From Scortum barcoo (taxonomy: Eukaryota; Chordata; Actinopteri; Centrarchiformes; Terapontidae): a stretch of 64,000 bases of DNA. This document shows, piece after piece, positions 32,882 through 48,060 of this stretch. The translations under genes and the position numbers were made by a program. The DNA lies in the NCBI GenBank assembly GCA_023238725.1, contig CM041538.1, forward strand, positions 7,631,380 through 7,695,379. Reading direction: 5' to 3'. Under the pieces are notes generated by a model, which did not search any database, had not been told where the DNA came from, and saw only the letters and a program-made list of their open reading frames with translations. The first letter of the stretch is position 1. The number at the start of each line of letters is the position of its first letter.

Positions 32882-35800
32882 AAGTTTGATGTTGAAGTGG
32901 TCTACCATAACCTCCCTCCAAACAAACCTCGCTGCCCGCTGGGCTCAGTTAATAGTCTGCAGGTGCGCATGCAGTGGTGACAAACAGGTGACAGTCTGTG
33001 CTGTGTATGAGCAGGATTTTAAACACACGTGTTTCATAGATAAGCAAAAAATCACCCCCATTCTTTCTTTATAATCAACTCAATTAAGGTTGACTCGAGC
33101 CGATGCCAAATCAAATCTTCTGCAAAAGTAAAACAAATGTGTGAAAGTGAAGTTTTCGGCCTGCCTCTGTGACAGCTGTGCATGTCACCAGCTGTGCCGT
33201 GGCGAGATCACATCTTTTTTTACCATACTGTGCACCAGCCCATACAAAGGGATATGCTGATGAGGTGTGAGGCAACGCCCATCTGTAAGACGACAATGCC
33301 TTTTTTTTTTTTTTTTTTGCATATAATGTCTGCTTGTGCTGCACTGTAGATTTTCTCATTATGGCAACAGTTTGAAAAAGGATGTTTATACTTTATACAC
33401 TCCACTTCTTCATAATGTATGAAAGTTGTCAGGAGAATTCATGTGATGCTTTTAAAGCATCCAAGATGATGCTACTTTATAACTCTCACAGTGATTGGCT
33501 GATGAGGATCATGACAAACCAAGTAAGAGAAAATCAAATCTGGGCATGTGTAATACCAACTAAGAGGTTTTATTACATGATTGAATTTTTCAGAAACAAA
33601 GCAACAGTGTGAGTCTACTGGTTGCCTAGTGAGAGAAGCTCCAATGTAGGGTAATTTCTGTGTGTGTGTGTGTGAGGGAGAGAGAATGACAATGAGGGGA
33701 ACGGTAGGGCAGCTTCTGTGAAAGCCCTTGTCATTTCACATCAGAGTCACTTTGCTTGGCTCACTGGTGCTAATGGTCCCCAGCCTCACTGGCGGCAGAG
33801 AAATTGATTGAAAAGCCCGGAGCTGCTACCTCCAGCCACCACATTTCATTTATGCCAAACATGGTGCAAGTTACATCTGCATGCACGTGTGCGCCTGCCG
33901 TCCTCGCTTTGCCAGGACCGTTTCTCACATTTAAATTGTGACATTTTTTTCATATTTAACACAGAGATAGCAGCGGTTTGGTTTCTCGCCTGTGTTCTGC
34001 TCATGGGAGGCGTCAGCTGTGGTGAATGAAAAAATTGGCAAAGTCTGAAGTGCAAGAGCATAAATAATATGTTTGCAATAGCAGGACTGTAAAAATCACA
34101 GATGGAGTCCAATGAAGGCACCATTATTTATTGTCTCGTGCAGAATTATGTGGAGCAAGTTGAGCTGAATTGGATACTTTTGTTCATAATGAGATGATAT
34201 CCCATTATTATTATTGTGTGAGTCAAAGTGCTGGTCTGCTGGATGCACCGTGAAAAATCACCAAAATCACATTTTCATTTCATAAAACGGAGCACAGAAG
34301 CTTTTGTTCCACGGTTGAGGTTATTTGACTGTTTTGGGGTGTGAAAAGAGTAATTTTGCTATTAACAATGGTCATCAATAATGCGATCCATGTTTCTGAA
34401 CTGATTGTACCTGCACACAGAGAAAAGAGCCTCTTTAATGATTTAATCTAGTAGAACTGAAGAATAATGGCTGTAGTCACCTTCAGCGCGTCCATAACAC
34501 ACATTGGATACAGTATAATGCCTCGTTATTTAGCATTAAAATTATTATAGCTATAAAACCTGAGATGTTGCTCCTTGTACCTGGTGATGGAGGAGGTAAT
34601 ATGTGTTTTATAGCACTTCTCAGAGTGTGTGCTGTCAAACTTCTCCAGCCGGCTGTTTACCACAGCTGCCGTGGCAACAGACACAGTGCAGCTGTCAGTA
34701 ATGCAGGGGCGTGCCTCATCTTGTGTGTAACATATTATAAAATGATTATAAAGCTTGTAATTTCATAATGTTATCGCAAGTTTAAATATAGTGCATATGA
34801 ACAGATGGTACTGTAATTATCAGGTCTACATAGTTTGACCTGAGACATTCTGGAAAATGGAAAACAGCAGTTTTCAGTCTTTTTATCAGCCCCCTTTGAG
34901 AATAAATCTTTTTTGCTTGTGAGCTACAATTATGCCCCCAATCACTTCCTGTAGTCATGATGTGTGCTTTGCCCGCCCGTGTTTACCTGGTCAGTTACAA
35001 TTACACCATCACATTTGAGGTGCTCTGCCTGCAAGTCTTCAGACATGCTGCGTTGAAATCATTACCGCCTCCCATTCACAGACAACCGAATGGTGAGGAT
35101 TGATTTTCATCATAAAATTACCTCTGACCTTTCAACGGCCTTGCATGCAGATTGGTCTCCCCCACCACCCTCTGTGGGGAGAGCTGTGCTGCTAGACTGA
35201 GTCAGGATTATCGCGCTGTATTCTGAGGAACCAACAAACATCCTGGGTGACATTAATTGGATGAGCCTGTTTTCTAACCTGAAAGATTAATGAGCGACTC
35301 ACAGAAAATGGCTCTTCTACCTACTGCATGGTTGGCCAGGATGCTGTGTGTTTCCTCTGCCTTGATTCCCATATGTTCAGCCCTGTCGTTCTTCCACTTG
35401 TTGCTGCCAATTAACTGCCAAATATATGAGGCAAGATTCAGTTGCTCTCAGTCGCTGTTAGAAGAAAAGTCTTGTTAAATCTTGCCCTTTTTGGATGTTG
35501 GTTTGGGAGTCATGCAGACATTAATGCAGTGTAGAGGCAAGAGAGGGATTCTTTAATCTTGAGTTTGTAAAGACAAGCCTGACTTCAGGTTATTTTATCG
35601 TTATCCAGGTTAGTTATATGTGCTGCAGTAAAAACTTAGACTTTGTTCATGTCCTTTGGACTGTTAGGGGAAAACAAAACTTCTAAACCAGCACTTAAAG
35701 TCTTGGGATCAGATATTGTGCAATGCAGGTGTTGCAGTGCAGGAGGAGAATTGATGTGGGAATTCAGAGGTGTTCTTATCTAAGCTCAGGCGGAATGATT

Positions 35801-38800
35801 TGTTATTGTTTATCAGTTTAGTCTATTTTAAATGCTGTGGGATTTTGTTTGTGGTGCACTGGCCTCATCCATCAGGTCCGCTTTTGAGTTTCCTTTTCTT
35901 CTGTTCATCTAATCGTCTTGTTGTGTCACTGCAGGGGGAGACATACTCATGGGTTCAAACAATTTGATCACCCCCTTCTGTGCCTTTAAAGGATGAGGGC
36001 ATCACTTTTTGTAATTCATTTTGTAATTGATTGTATGCATCTTGGAGTTCATTATTGTTCAGCCATACAAGTCAGTGTGGACTGAAATAACATTTTAAAC
36101 ATTTCTTGAAGGTTGTAGGAATCCTATCCATTAGGCTGTGGCTTAAAAGCTTTATTATTAAGGGGAATGCTTGTCTAAATGGACTGCACGATTGTTCACT
36201 GCAGACTGCAGCATTGTCTAAATCCACTCCAACAAGGAGCCAAAGTTAATTATTCCTTAACATTAAACATTAGCCCGATAAGCTGAAACTGTTCATCAGG
36301 CTGGATGCAGAGCTGCAGATTGTCAGTTGACCTTTACTTTCTTGCTCATCATTGAACCCATTTAGGAATCATAATGAAAAATAAAATAACACACTATTAT
36401 TCAATGCTTAGCTACTTTGTGATGAGATAAGATCATAAATTATTTCCATAATGTCAAGCTCCTTCAGAACAGAGAAAAACAGGAATGCATTTCTGGAATA
36501 ATGTTACATGCTTTGAATGCATGTCATGGCTCCATGGGTCATTAGCATAGTTATGTGTTTAATTTGATATTGTACTGCATAATAGTATGCTCGTTTCCTT
36601 ATTTTACACTGACACACAGTGTGGTTACAGAGCAGAGGGACTAACCCACAGTCACTTTCAAACACATTTGGTCCAAACGCACGGTAAATGCACAGTTTTC
36701 AGAATGACAACAAACACTAGTTTAGTATTAATTTCAACTTTCTATATCAAAAGTTCATTTGTTTATTTAACAAAACGCAGGCTGTAGTCTCATTGTGGTG
36801 CATGCAAAAATAACCGAGACAAAGCCAAAACCTTTTAATCATGATGTAGTGTGAAGGATGAATGTAGAAGTCTCACAGTTCAGGAAAACAAGCTGCTCTG
36901 CAGTCTGGTGGTACAGCAGCCTCTGTATTGTTTGCCAGACGGCAGCAGGGTAAACAGACTGTGGCTGGGTTGCGTATTGTCTTTAAGCACCCTTCGGGCT
37001 TTTCGAAGGCACCTCACATTACTGAGCATGTTTACAGGGACATGAGTATTCTGATCTTGATCCTTTTCATGATATGACGTCCACATGGAACACAGTTCTA
37101 GTTATTCATATCCCTGTATAACTACTAGTGTCTCAGTTACAGATTACTGTATTCTACTTTTAGAGATGGTTGTGATGTTTACAGCACAAACTGGCAGTTT
37201 TGAAAACGTTAATCTGACCCCGCCTTACCTGTAAATTGTATACTATGGGCTTGAATAGGTCAGCAGACTTATGCCTTTTGCTACCAACATTGTTTGTATT
37301 TCTGTTACATCACTCGGCTGAAGCCGGACCTCCGCACGTTTTCAGCTGCAGTTAGAAACCTAGATAAGGTGTTCACATGCAGCAGTATCCTGGTTTCTTT
37401 CTGAGCACTCAAGTAAGCATATTTCTATTTCTGAAAGCCTTAAGGGCTTAAAACAGGATATGATGAAAAACTGAATCATAACATTGATATTCCTGTGTCT
37501 GTCCGTATGAACACACTCTCTGATATCACTGATTCTTGTTAAATAGGTACAGCAATGTTCTTGGTGGTTTTAATCACCTGCTGCAGAGCCCTCCCGTCCT
37601 GGCCTGCGTGCATCTCATAACAATTTGCAGTGTTTCCTGTCCGGATGCTTTCCATTGCTCCTCTGTAAAAAGTACTTGGCATGTGAATTCCTTAAGAAAT
37701 ACAGCCGTTCGGAGCTTTCTTTATCCAGGTAGAAATTTGTCTTGTTAATGACAGGTTCTTTGTAATGCTGATTCCCAGGAAACTGAAACTGTTCTCTAGT
37801 GTTCACGTCAGCTCCACAAGTGCAGACATGGATGTGTGTTTTTCCCTCTTGTTTTCAAAAATCAGATATATGTCTTAAAAGGATTGGTCTGACAGATGGA
37901 TGAAGTTGAGTCTCTTGTCCAGGGTCCATGCCACTTCACTGATGCAGTGTTTGCAGCTGTTGCATGTGATTACATGGGTCTCTGTGTGTACCAACAGAGA
38001 TCTTAAGGTGTTGAGTGGTTTGGGTTGCCTCAAAGACTCTAACTAGAATCTCTGACAGCTGAGCCACAAAATAAAGTCTTGCTGGGATCTATTCTGCACA
38101 CACAGAGCGACTGACATGGAAACACTTCCCTGGCCGGCTGACAACATGAGAGTTTTTCTGTCAACCCTCCTGATATTCCCTCTTGTGGCCTTCACTGTCC
38201 AAATAACTTGGCAATAAATTGTAAGAAGAGTGAATAAAGCGGCCTGCTAATGTTCTAATTAAAAGTTTCCTCAAGTTTCTATGTTTGGCAAGAAGGAAGT
38301 GAGTGTGCAGCAGATCTGATGTGCATAAGTTCACAGTCACTTTTATAGCTGTACTTGTTGAAGGCTGTTTTGCCGGGTGTCATCACCACTTTCTTTCAAT
38401 GCTCTGATGCAAGTTTTGAACTGCTGGCATTCCTTGTGCCAATCAAAACTTGCATGTTTTTGCTTGCTTACATACTTTATTGATAGTTTTTCAGCACCAA
38501 CTCAGGTAAAGGAGTTCAGGTGGCTCAGGTGAGGGTGGGTAAAAGGGTATCGCAAGACTCAATGATTGGGGGAGTTTAAGGTGCAAATTTATCGCAGTTC
38601 AGCCTGAGCTAAAGGTTACAGTTACTGTGGTCAGTAAAGGCAGCACACAGATCATGCTACTAAGTACCCGTATGTTTAGTTTGGCTCCATTTTAAATGAT
38701 TTGTATTTGGGTGGTTCGTTGGTGGGAAGCTGGTGAGGGATCATGCTCTCTGTCTGGTCCCGCCCCAGGTGGGAGTTAGCAACAACGAGCAGCAGTACTG

Positions 38801-40448
38801 GGGTTGGTCCCTCCAGATTTGTATAAAAAAAAAATCTTTTTTTTTTAATATTGCCTGTTAATTATTACATTTTCAGTGCATATTGGTCATTTGTGTACAA
38901 ATATTTGTATGGGAAATGTATGTAAGGCGAATGTATCTAATGCTACAAATCTTCACCTGTTCTGAAAGTGACCTGAGCCTTAAAATAACATTTTAAGCTT
39001 AGCATTCAATCTTCATTGTCTCCGTGGTTACAAGCTTGTGGTAGTGACAGAAACAGAGCGGTGTCGGACACAAGTGGCCAAAATGAGTTTTCTCCGCAGG
39101 ATATCTGCGTTCACTCACTGTGACAAAGTGGAGAGCTGAGCAGTCAGTCAGTCTGCTGCTCTTCCACATTCAGGCCAGGTGGTTAAAGGGCCAGTTCACA
39201 GAACTTGTATTTAGCAATGAAGATATCAAAGTGAAAAAGGGTGATGCATACAGACATTTTTGAACAAAGCTGTCTATGTGCCAGCTACAGTCACAAAACA
39301 TGTGTCTTTGTGCTTGCTTTTACAAGACACGGTGGTCAAAGCAGGAAAAAAGGGTAAAACCAATTGCAAGCTAAAAGTAGTTGGAAAAATTGCACCACAC
39401 CGTCTAATCTGTATAAACACAACCTTCACTGTGCCACTTCACCACCTCCAGTGCCAGCTCCATCTAAGTTCATCTCGTCAGCAGATTCTTCACAGTTCCA
39501 TTACCTGGTGGATCGATGACATTTTCACCGCACAGTTGATGACAAGATGGTGAAGCAGCTTCACAAATGCAGAACTAGATTTGCCCACGTTTGTTTTTGT
39601 TTGTTTTGTTTGTTTGTTTTGTTATAAGCTCACTTCAGTATCAGTCCAAATTAATAGCTCTGATAAGATCTACAAGAGCTTAATTGGCAAAGTTGAAGGG
39701 ATTTTTTGTAAATGTTGGAATTGGTTGAAAGAGTGCAGACCTTTTACTTTTTGCAGTACTGTTTTGGCAGTATTGCTCATCAAAAAGAGACTCAATTCTC
39801 CATCCAGCCACCATGACAAGAAGCGATTCTGCTGAACTCTGATAATCTGGTTCATGTAATTTTGGCTGTCTCCCAGACGCTACAGTTGGGTGACTTTTTC
39901 TCTGTCTTCATATCCTGGACTGGGCTGGCAGTCTGTCTGACAGTGAAGGCAAACTTAATTGCCTAAAAAGAAACTTTCACCTGCCACTGTTTTTACTGAA
40001 GCAAAAAGAATAAGTTCAGAACAAGTGATCTGGGCATTAATGTGTGATTTACCTTTATCAACTGAATGGATTTGACCTGAATGGATCTACCATGAAATGA
40101 TTACTAAACCTATCATCTTTTACCGGTACTGCTCAGACACTGCAGTGACTTCAAGTGCAGCCATTATCTGTTTTCAAGTGCCAGTTGATGGTTATGTATC
40201 TCATAATGGTATACTGCTATAGCAGTTACTGTAAGTTAAGCTCACTGAGCCTGGAAAATAATGGTCATTCAAAGGTGCTAAAATCTGTCATAACAAGTGT
40301 AAAAGGCCTAGGTGTCAATTCACATCTGGAGACAGGATGGAAAATTCTACTCCACAGACACAGCATTTAGGTCATGTTTTTATAGACGTAATATTTAGGT
40401 TCAGTCCTCGCAGTTTATATGTCCGTGCAGGCCTCTTTCTGGTCATGC

Positions 40449-40810
40449 CTCGTGTAGCTGCCCCCTTGTTTTGACTAGATGGCCTGCAGATGCGGATTCC
40501 TCGCCCGTCCTCCACGCTCTTATAGGACTTCCCCAACGGAACCGACCTGGTTTCCTTCGGGGGGCCTCGACATCCGCGTGCGAAACTGTGGAGGAGGACG
40601 AGACACCTGGAACCATGCATGCGGGCCGGGGTCAACGTGCCTTCCGCAACCGTCTGTCACATTCCTGCCACATTTAACCTAGCCCTTCCTCTTGCTGTTT
40701 GTCTGTCTGACTCCTCGTCTGGCGCGCTCCTTCGTAACATCGCAGTGCCGCTGCCTCTCCCGCCCCCTGCGTCTGATTCAGCTTCGCACAAATCATAAGG
40801 TCGCCTGAGG
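40449..40810. promoter_or_regulatory. Internal CpG-rich patch, possible alternative ddah1 promoter
   Basis: By hand I count about 29 CpG in roughly 360 bp, against a few per 300 bp around it. The patch is GC-rich with no recognised coding frame. It could be an internal CpG island, an alternative ddah1 promoter, or a young GC-rich repeat. Confidence 0.35.
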
Positions 40811-43234
40811 TCTCACCTCGGGTTAAACTGATTACATTTACATTTAACGAGCTCAAATGGAGGATCATTGTTGCCATGGACCAACCGCTCAACAATGTAG
40901 ATGGTCTGCCAATGTAAAAGTCAGAATCTGAGTTTGACTGAGTAATATAGGTTAGTCTGCTTTCAATACAGGAAAAATAGCTTCCACTAATATTATAATA
41001 GCGACGGTAAATTCCTGTGCTTCTGAGATGGCTTGTTGGCTTGAAATTGTACTCACATTGAAAACACATTTAGAATCGGCAGTGAAATAGAAATGGGGCA
41101 TTCCACTGTATACAGTTTTGCAGTGAGTCACACATCACAATCACACATTAAACTAGCTCCTAATAATATGAGCAGGGACTTACCTGTGTTATTCTAACTT
41201 TAAGAAACTGAACAGAGACTTATTATTAAGGTTAAACCAGGAATTTACCAAAGTGTTAGTCTAGTTTTTATTTGTGGATATACCAAGAGCTGGTACAGCC
41301 CATTTTATGTCAGTTTTCTCTTGTTTTAACATAATTACAATATGTTCTGTATGGGCTGGTCTGCATGTGCCAAGGCTTTTGCCCCTCACGTGTGCCAGAA
41401 AGTCTTGTGTAAAGAACATGAATAGACCAGGCAGCCCCCTCCTCCCAACCCTGCTGTCACCTTGTACCCTGCCCCCTTTTCGCCACGGGTTCACCCACCG
41501 CAACCCCGCCAACCCGCCAACCCAGCTTGGTGCAGCAGCCTGCGGCACACTCGCGAACAGGAACTCCTCTGAGCCTGGCGGGATGACCGGGTCACGCTCA
41601 GCCGTCACCATGGGTGTGTGAATGTCTGGCTTGGTATGTGAGACAGAGGAGCGGAAGACACAGGAAGTGGGGCAGGCATGGCGGTGCTGAGAAAAGTCAC
41701 GCTTAGGTCAGAGAGGGCGAAAACCCCCCCTTTTTTTTTTTTTTACTTGAATCTTGAGGGCTAAAAGTTAATTTCTAATAAAATATTGTGCTTTTCTTTC
41801 TTTCCAGCATTTGCCTGCTGTCTGAATCAGATCCATTATTGTGCACATTCAAAGTAAAATAACAGTCGATACAGTCGATCACATTTGTAAAAATAAATAT
41901 TATATTATAAATAACATTATATAATATTATAAATACTATGCATTGGATTGTTCTTTTTTTCCAAGGATGTTGGTGTTTTGTTCAAACAGTGGGCACCCTT
42001 GCTCATGTGTAGTGGAGCAGGTTGTTTGATAATGTTTCACCTGTGATAGTAAATGATTGATTTCACTCTCGAGCAGAAACTAGTTTTATATCTTTGGCTT
42101 TGTTATTTCATAAACGCTGAAGGGTGACCTCAGTGACTTTTTATTCCAGGAGTGTTGATGACAGTAAATGAGCACCTGCACCTCAAGAGAAACCATGTGT
42201 AGATAAAGAAACAGGGATGTTTCTGTATTTCTGAAGCACATATTAAAAGAGTGACGAGAGCACTCAAATGCCAAGTTGTTAATTTCTAATTGGCTGCATG
42301 CTTTGGGCATGTTAGCCATATTTATTCAGTTTAAACAGTAGTGACAGATGTTGTTTGAAGGAAGATTATGCAACAAACACTCCTAATACTGAGGACTCAG
42401 TGGATGCAGTAGGATTGTGTTTATGTACTTAATAGTGGCCCCAGAACAAACCGTGATCGTTTCTGCCACATTCTGCTGTGCTCTGTAAACACAGCAGAAA
42501 TCAGTCAGGACTAATTGAGATAAATCTCTGGAAGCTCTTATGATCTCTCTCTCCACTTTCTGTCTCTCTTCTCTCTCTGTCACTCTTCTCACTTCTAACT
42601 CTCACCCCCTCCCCTGTTGTTCTCACTCCTAAAAACAACACACTCCCTGAGAGATAAAAACTGTCAACATCGACTTCATTGATTGCTTCAGATCCAGAGC
42701 CAAGAAGAATCTCTTCCATCTCGCGGGCTATAACCATCAGTCTTTCCCGTAAGTCCGGTTGACAGTTGCGGTTAAATGCCCAGTTTACTCTGCTGCCGCC
42801 GAACAACAACAACCTCGACAGCCTTCATTTTATCTGGAGGACTGTTGATGGGATTTGGCTTCCACCTCTGGTGCCAGAAATGAGATATACCTGTGTCTGA
42901 GGAAGTGGTGCACCTGCTGTCCTCATACTGCTTTAAGCCACAGTAATTTGTTGATAATATAGTGTTGAGATGAACAGATGTATCAGTACTGGACTTCACA
43001 GACCACTTGATCATCAGTCATCAGTGTTTGTGCACCACTCAGTGCTTGTGAGCTAAAACCTCTGATATCTCTTTTGAGACGCCTGAAATATGATGTCTTA
43101 TCACAACAATCATAACACATTAACTGCGGGTTAGGTAGATCTCCATATTAACCATTCTGATATTTAGTCAGCAGTGATGCTGAATTAAAAATGTCAACAG
43201 TTTTCTAAAAACATTAACATTTCTCATTAAAGAA

Positions 43235-43575
43235 CCTCAATGCCACTGGCTCTGTGAGGCTCAGCTCACAGTGACTGTGCTAACATGCCAGTGTAGCAGG
43301 CATAATGTTTAACATGTTCACCATCTTAGTTTAACATGCTAACATTCGCTAATAAGTGCTACACACAGCTGAAGCCGACAGGCGTGTCATTCATTTTGCA
43401 GGCATTTAGTCATAAATGAAAGCATTTGAAGGATTTTGACCTAATGATGAAAAAGTTAATGGACCACCAAAGTTATTACAATTCATCCTGAGGGGTGTGA
43501 GGGGAGTGTGAACCACGTTTCATGGCAATCCATCCAACTCCTGATGATCAGACAAAGCAAATGGCTTTGAGATGT
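43235..43575 (+). repeat. Interspersed percomorph repeat, copy with GCTAACATTCGCTAA core
   Basis: CACCATCTTAGTTTAACATG, GCTAACATTCGCTAA, TTTTGCAGGCATTTAGTCAT, CCACCAAAGTTATTACAATT and TTTCATGGCAATCCATCCAA follow in the order of a repeat family very common in percomorph genomes. A partial copy in the opposite orientation is at 55075-55210. Confidence 0.65.
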
Positions 43576-46500
43576 GGAGAATTGTGTAGGGGAGTTTTCA
43601 CCATTTTAAAGATTTCAAGATAATTGATTGACTGATTGATAATGGAAAATAATCATTGTAAGTGAGTCTGTCTGCACGCTTGAACATGATAATTATGTTA
43701 ATCACCTGGTGTATCTGTTAAAGTAGCCTGGGAATGGAACTGGAAAGTTAAATATGAAAGTGCTGAAATGTTTCCTGCCTCCACAGTATGCGACTACAGG
43801 TGCGAGCCTGTCAAAACACCCCTCATATCCTACTTGTAATTATCACCGGGAGGTTGACGTGATTGCGCTTTTTTTTCCCCACAGCTGGCAGTTTAAATTG
43901 ACAGAACATCAGAGGGACCCACCATCAGATGACTTACTTCAATCGTCCACTTTCCAATGAGCTCATACTAGCTGAAATAATCTAATTCCGCACACGATTC
44001 AGACATGTAGTGGAGGCACAGCTCAGCGCATTGTTGAAAGGACATGGTTGAAAGTGTTTTGGTTTTGGCATTGTGCATCAGTGTGAAACAGAGCAGGGCT
44101 CCTGGTGACTTGGAGCTACATCAAGTGTGACGTAAGCGCTGAAATATTGAACGAGACCAATTTTAATTGTAATGGTAAAAACAAGAGAAAGTCACAAGTT
44201 GAAAAAGGATTTTAAACCAGGATTTTAAAATTATCTGTCACAATTTGGCTCATTCAAATTCTCCAAGCGCTCCAAAACTCCAAACTTTAGGCCCTCCATG
44301 TCAATTCCACTCGGGTTGTTTCTGAGCGAACAGCCTCTGAGACACTGAGCAAATTATAAACTCTTCACCCCTTCGCCTCACATTACTTGGAGGGGCTGGC
44401 TTTTGTATTTACATGTCAAGATTAAGCCGGCATGAACCAGACCCCTGACGCACGACGACACACTGCCATGACGCCCACATCCGCTTCAACTCGCACTTTC
44501 AAATAAACTGCCCTTTCACACCCTTTTAGTCATTCACACATATCTACTCTTGGTTCAAACTGTATAAAAAAAAAGACGCCAACAGATCTAACACATAGGT
44601 ATGTATATGAATGCATACTAAATTCCACACATATAGGAGCCTTCACCTACAGACATACCTGCTTTTCACCCCCTCCACCAGTCCCCCCTTTAGAGTCCTG
44701 ACCTTTTTTTTTTTCCCTCCTAATATAGACAGCAGGCGAAGACTCAATGTCAATTTCATGTCTCATTGTTGGATGGCGTCCTGGGAGGACAAGCTAAAGC
44801 AAAGCTCAGTCATTATTTGCATATCGCTGTGGCGGTGTCTGTCGAAAATGCAAAGCCTCCAGAGCACTGCCCAGGCAGAAACACTGTTTTCACATCTGCT
44901 CGACTCTCAGAACACACAGCCAATGTTGTTCCAAAGTTATCTTTCTGACAGGAACATGAAGCGATTTGTCTCTGCAGCACGCTCCGGTTTTACGCTTTAT
45001 TTCCATCATCATATCGCTCTTGTTGTCTTCATGTTTGTTTGTCTGAAAAATTACTGCTTTTTTCTCCTCCCCCTAACAAACCTGTTGCGGTGCTGCAGAT
45101 TTATAGAGATCTAACCTGAAACTGACCAGGAATGCATCAGTCTGCTTTTGTTGACGTGTTCACTAATCACCAACGGGTGACAATTCATCATCAATGCGAA
45201 TACTTTGTCTTTGATGCATGCTTCATGTGGTTTCTCTTAATTTTTTGGCCCCATCCATCACAGCATGGAGCAAATATCCCCGTCCCTGTATGAACTTCTC
45301 CTGCACTCTGCCTCTTTGGAAAGGCCTACTGTACTCATCGGTCTTTGGTGAAAGTGATATATCTCAGACGCTGTTTTTGCTCCAGAACCGCCCTCTCTGA
45401 GTTAGCATTTTTCCCTGCTCCATCTTTTGGTCTGACTAATGCCATCTGCAGAGTAGTTTTTAATTATGCCAATGTGCGGGGCACTCTCAAATTGAATTTA
45501 ACAGAGAGTGAGTCTTGGCCAAAGTAATGAGAGAGCCTCAGCCGTTCAACAATATGCGGTCCTGTTGTAGCCATGTGTTTTTATTTCCATGTTTCCGAGC
45601 AGGATGCTGTGCTGTATTCCTCTCACAGTGGGATCGGTGAGTAGTTTGAATTAAGTTTTAAGGGATTTAAGGAGTCTGGTGATCTAGAGGTTTCGAGAAG
45701 AAAGTATTCATTATGTACAGACGTGCTCATAGCTGGAGTGAAAAGTATTCAGTTCACTTCTTTTCATTCAGTCATTAGAAGTCAGAAGACAGAGGGTGAT
45801 TCTGATATTTTAATCGTGAAACTATACAAATTTAAAATAGCATTACAACTGGTTTGACGGTGTTTCTCTGGATTACATTGGTATTAGCTTGTCTTTGAGA
45901 TAAAAAAAAATCGAACCTGAAGCTTAAATTAAAGCAGCATTGATTATTTTTTTTAACACTGGTTCACTGGCACAAAGGTTAATGTAAAGTGGTCGCTTGT
46001 GGTGATCAATATTTATAGAATGATCACAACCTCTGCAACTCATCTCTGCATTGCATTTCACCATCTTTCAACTCACTGTTTTGGATTTATGGCTCTCAGC
46101 TTTACTCTCTGCTCTCATCAGCCTGTTTCCAGTCCCAACAGGTGCTATATCTAAGGGCCACCACCTGCTCAGCATCAAATATTCAGCAAACAAAGAAAGT
46201 AATTAAAAAAAAACAAAAGTTAAAACAAAGCTAAAATAACAATGAATATTGCATCTACATTGGTGGATTGGTGTTGCCAATGCTGCTCTATATGATTAGT
46301 CTGAAAAATATTATCAAAATCGAAGCAGTAGAATCAGACATGGCTACTGTGTTTCACACAATCCAGCTCTACTGCCAGTTGGTCAGTAGTGATTAAGAAA
46401 GATTAGAGACAGACTACAGAGATCTGCTGCTCATTTTTCTTAAGTTTACATTTTCATTCACCTGGTTTCTTACAGGTTATTCTGTAGCCACAAAAAGCTT

Positions 46501-48060
46501 AATACATTTATGTACAATAGTGCTTCTTAAAACCTGTAAACAGACGGTGCTGACAGTGATTGGTTAAAGTGTTTGTATGTGCATTGCTCTACTCTCACAT
46601 GAGTTCTGTTTGCATGTGTGTAACAACAATTAAACCTATTTTCATTCACACAAACAAGCGTACTGTTTGTGCAAGTGAGTCCATTCATTCTCAGGCGCAG
46701 GAGATGAGACTCTCAGGTGTCTAGTTTCCACATGAGGGTGAGTCAGGAGAGACAGTATGTGTCGACCCGGTGCCACAATGTTGTCAGAGTGTCAGGAGGA
46801 GGCTGGAGGCTGGAGGCCACGAGGAGAGTGCTCGTCTGCTGCATCTCTTGCACCTACGTGTAATTTGTGCTTGTGTACAGTAGCGTGTCTCAGTTACATC
46901 TGTGCTGAGTCGCTGGCATCGGACCCAATTTAAAGTGTCGTTTTGCACAAACTTACCTATAGCGAGAGATAGTTTTGTTTCTCTTTGCCCATATTCTTTA
47001 AGAGAGAGATTTCTTCAGCCACCTACATGCAATGAAGGTGAATGGAATTTTGTTTGTGGGGCTCAAGACAATGAAAACGTGTCTTTTGAGACATGTTACT
47101 GTTACTATGGATAATCTGTAGACCACCCAGTCAAGAGTTTTCATTGGAATTTTGCTTGCAGAAGAAATGGAAATGTTGCGCTGGAGAAACTTTATTCACT
47201 GCCAGGATTTAAAGTAGTATTTTACATCTGTTCATAAATATTTTAGTTTGTAGCCAAGCTTGTTGGTAGCAGCTAATAAATAAAAACCCTCTTTGTACCC
47301 TACAGCAGTGGACTGCAGCTCGGGGCTGCGTTTGCCAATTACCGTGATTTGTGGTGATTTATATTCATGTCTGCATTGACATTCACCAAAACTGACGTGA
47401 TGTGCGATGCGTCTGCCAGTATCCCCAACACCTCTGGTACTGTATTTATCTAATTGACAAGCAGAGGCAAGTGCTCAGACTTGAAGAGGCCTTCTAAGCC
47501 AAGACAGTCAAGCATCAGTCATTAACTGTGTATTTTCAGAGATCTCTGATACATCTGCCGATGATCCCTCTATTCAGCAGCTTTGGACACACTCACGAAC
47601 AGACTATTAGGAGTTTACAGATGTATTTTAAAGGTAGGTTAAAGAACTAGAGGAAAAACTGTTCCTAACACACTATGAACCTCTATTAATTTGAATGTTG
47701 TGTGAATTGGCAGAGTTGTGTATGTGTAATTATGTGTGTACGCATTCACATGTGTATGACGAGTAAGGCAGTGTGTGTGTGTGTGTTTGTGTGTGCATGA
47801 GAGAGAGGTCCGGAGGGGCAGGGCAGGTATCAGGGCTGGGCAGGGAGGTGTGTGTTGCCTCCCCCGTCTGCTCTCAGCTGTCACAGTGTGGTGTGATGTC
47901 CGCTCTCAGTCTGTTCTCACGCCAAGGATCACACTGAAAACACACACTTCTTCTCCACCAGCCAATCTCCTCAGTCACGCACATAGCACACGCAGAGCCG
48001 ACAGAAATGTGTCAACGCTGAAATGATCATTTGATGACTCAAGTTGTTTAAATTTTTTTA

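Noticed and set aside
32425..32908. Two long minus-strand open frames over the ddah1 start region
   Set aside because: They are antisense to a GC-rich exon, rich in Pro/Arg/Ser, and carry no recognisable domain.
35983..35992. CCTTTAAAGG as an SRF site in the ddah1 intron
   Set aside because: It fits the CArG pattern but is isolated and may be a repeat edge; there is no supporting context.
44611..45114. Open frame of 167 codons in the ddah1 intron
   Set aside because: No domain, low-complexity start and no splice or promoter context; of a length expected by chance in 64 kb.
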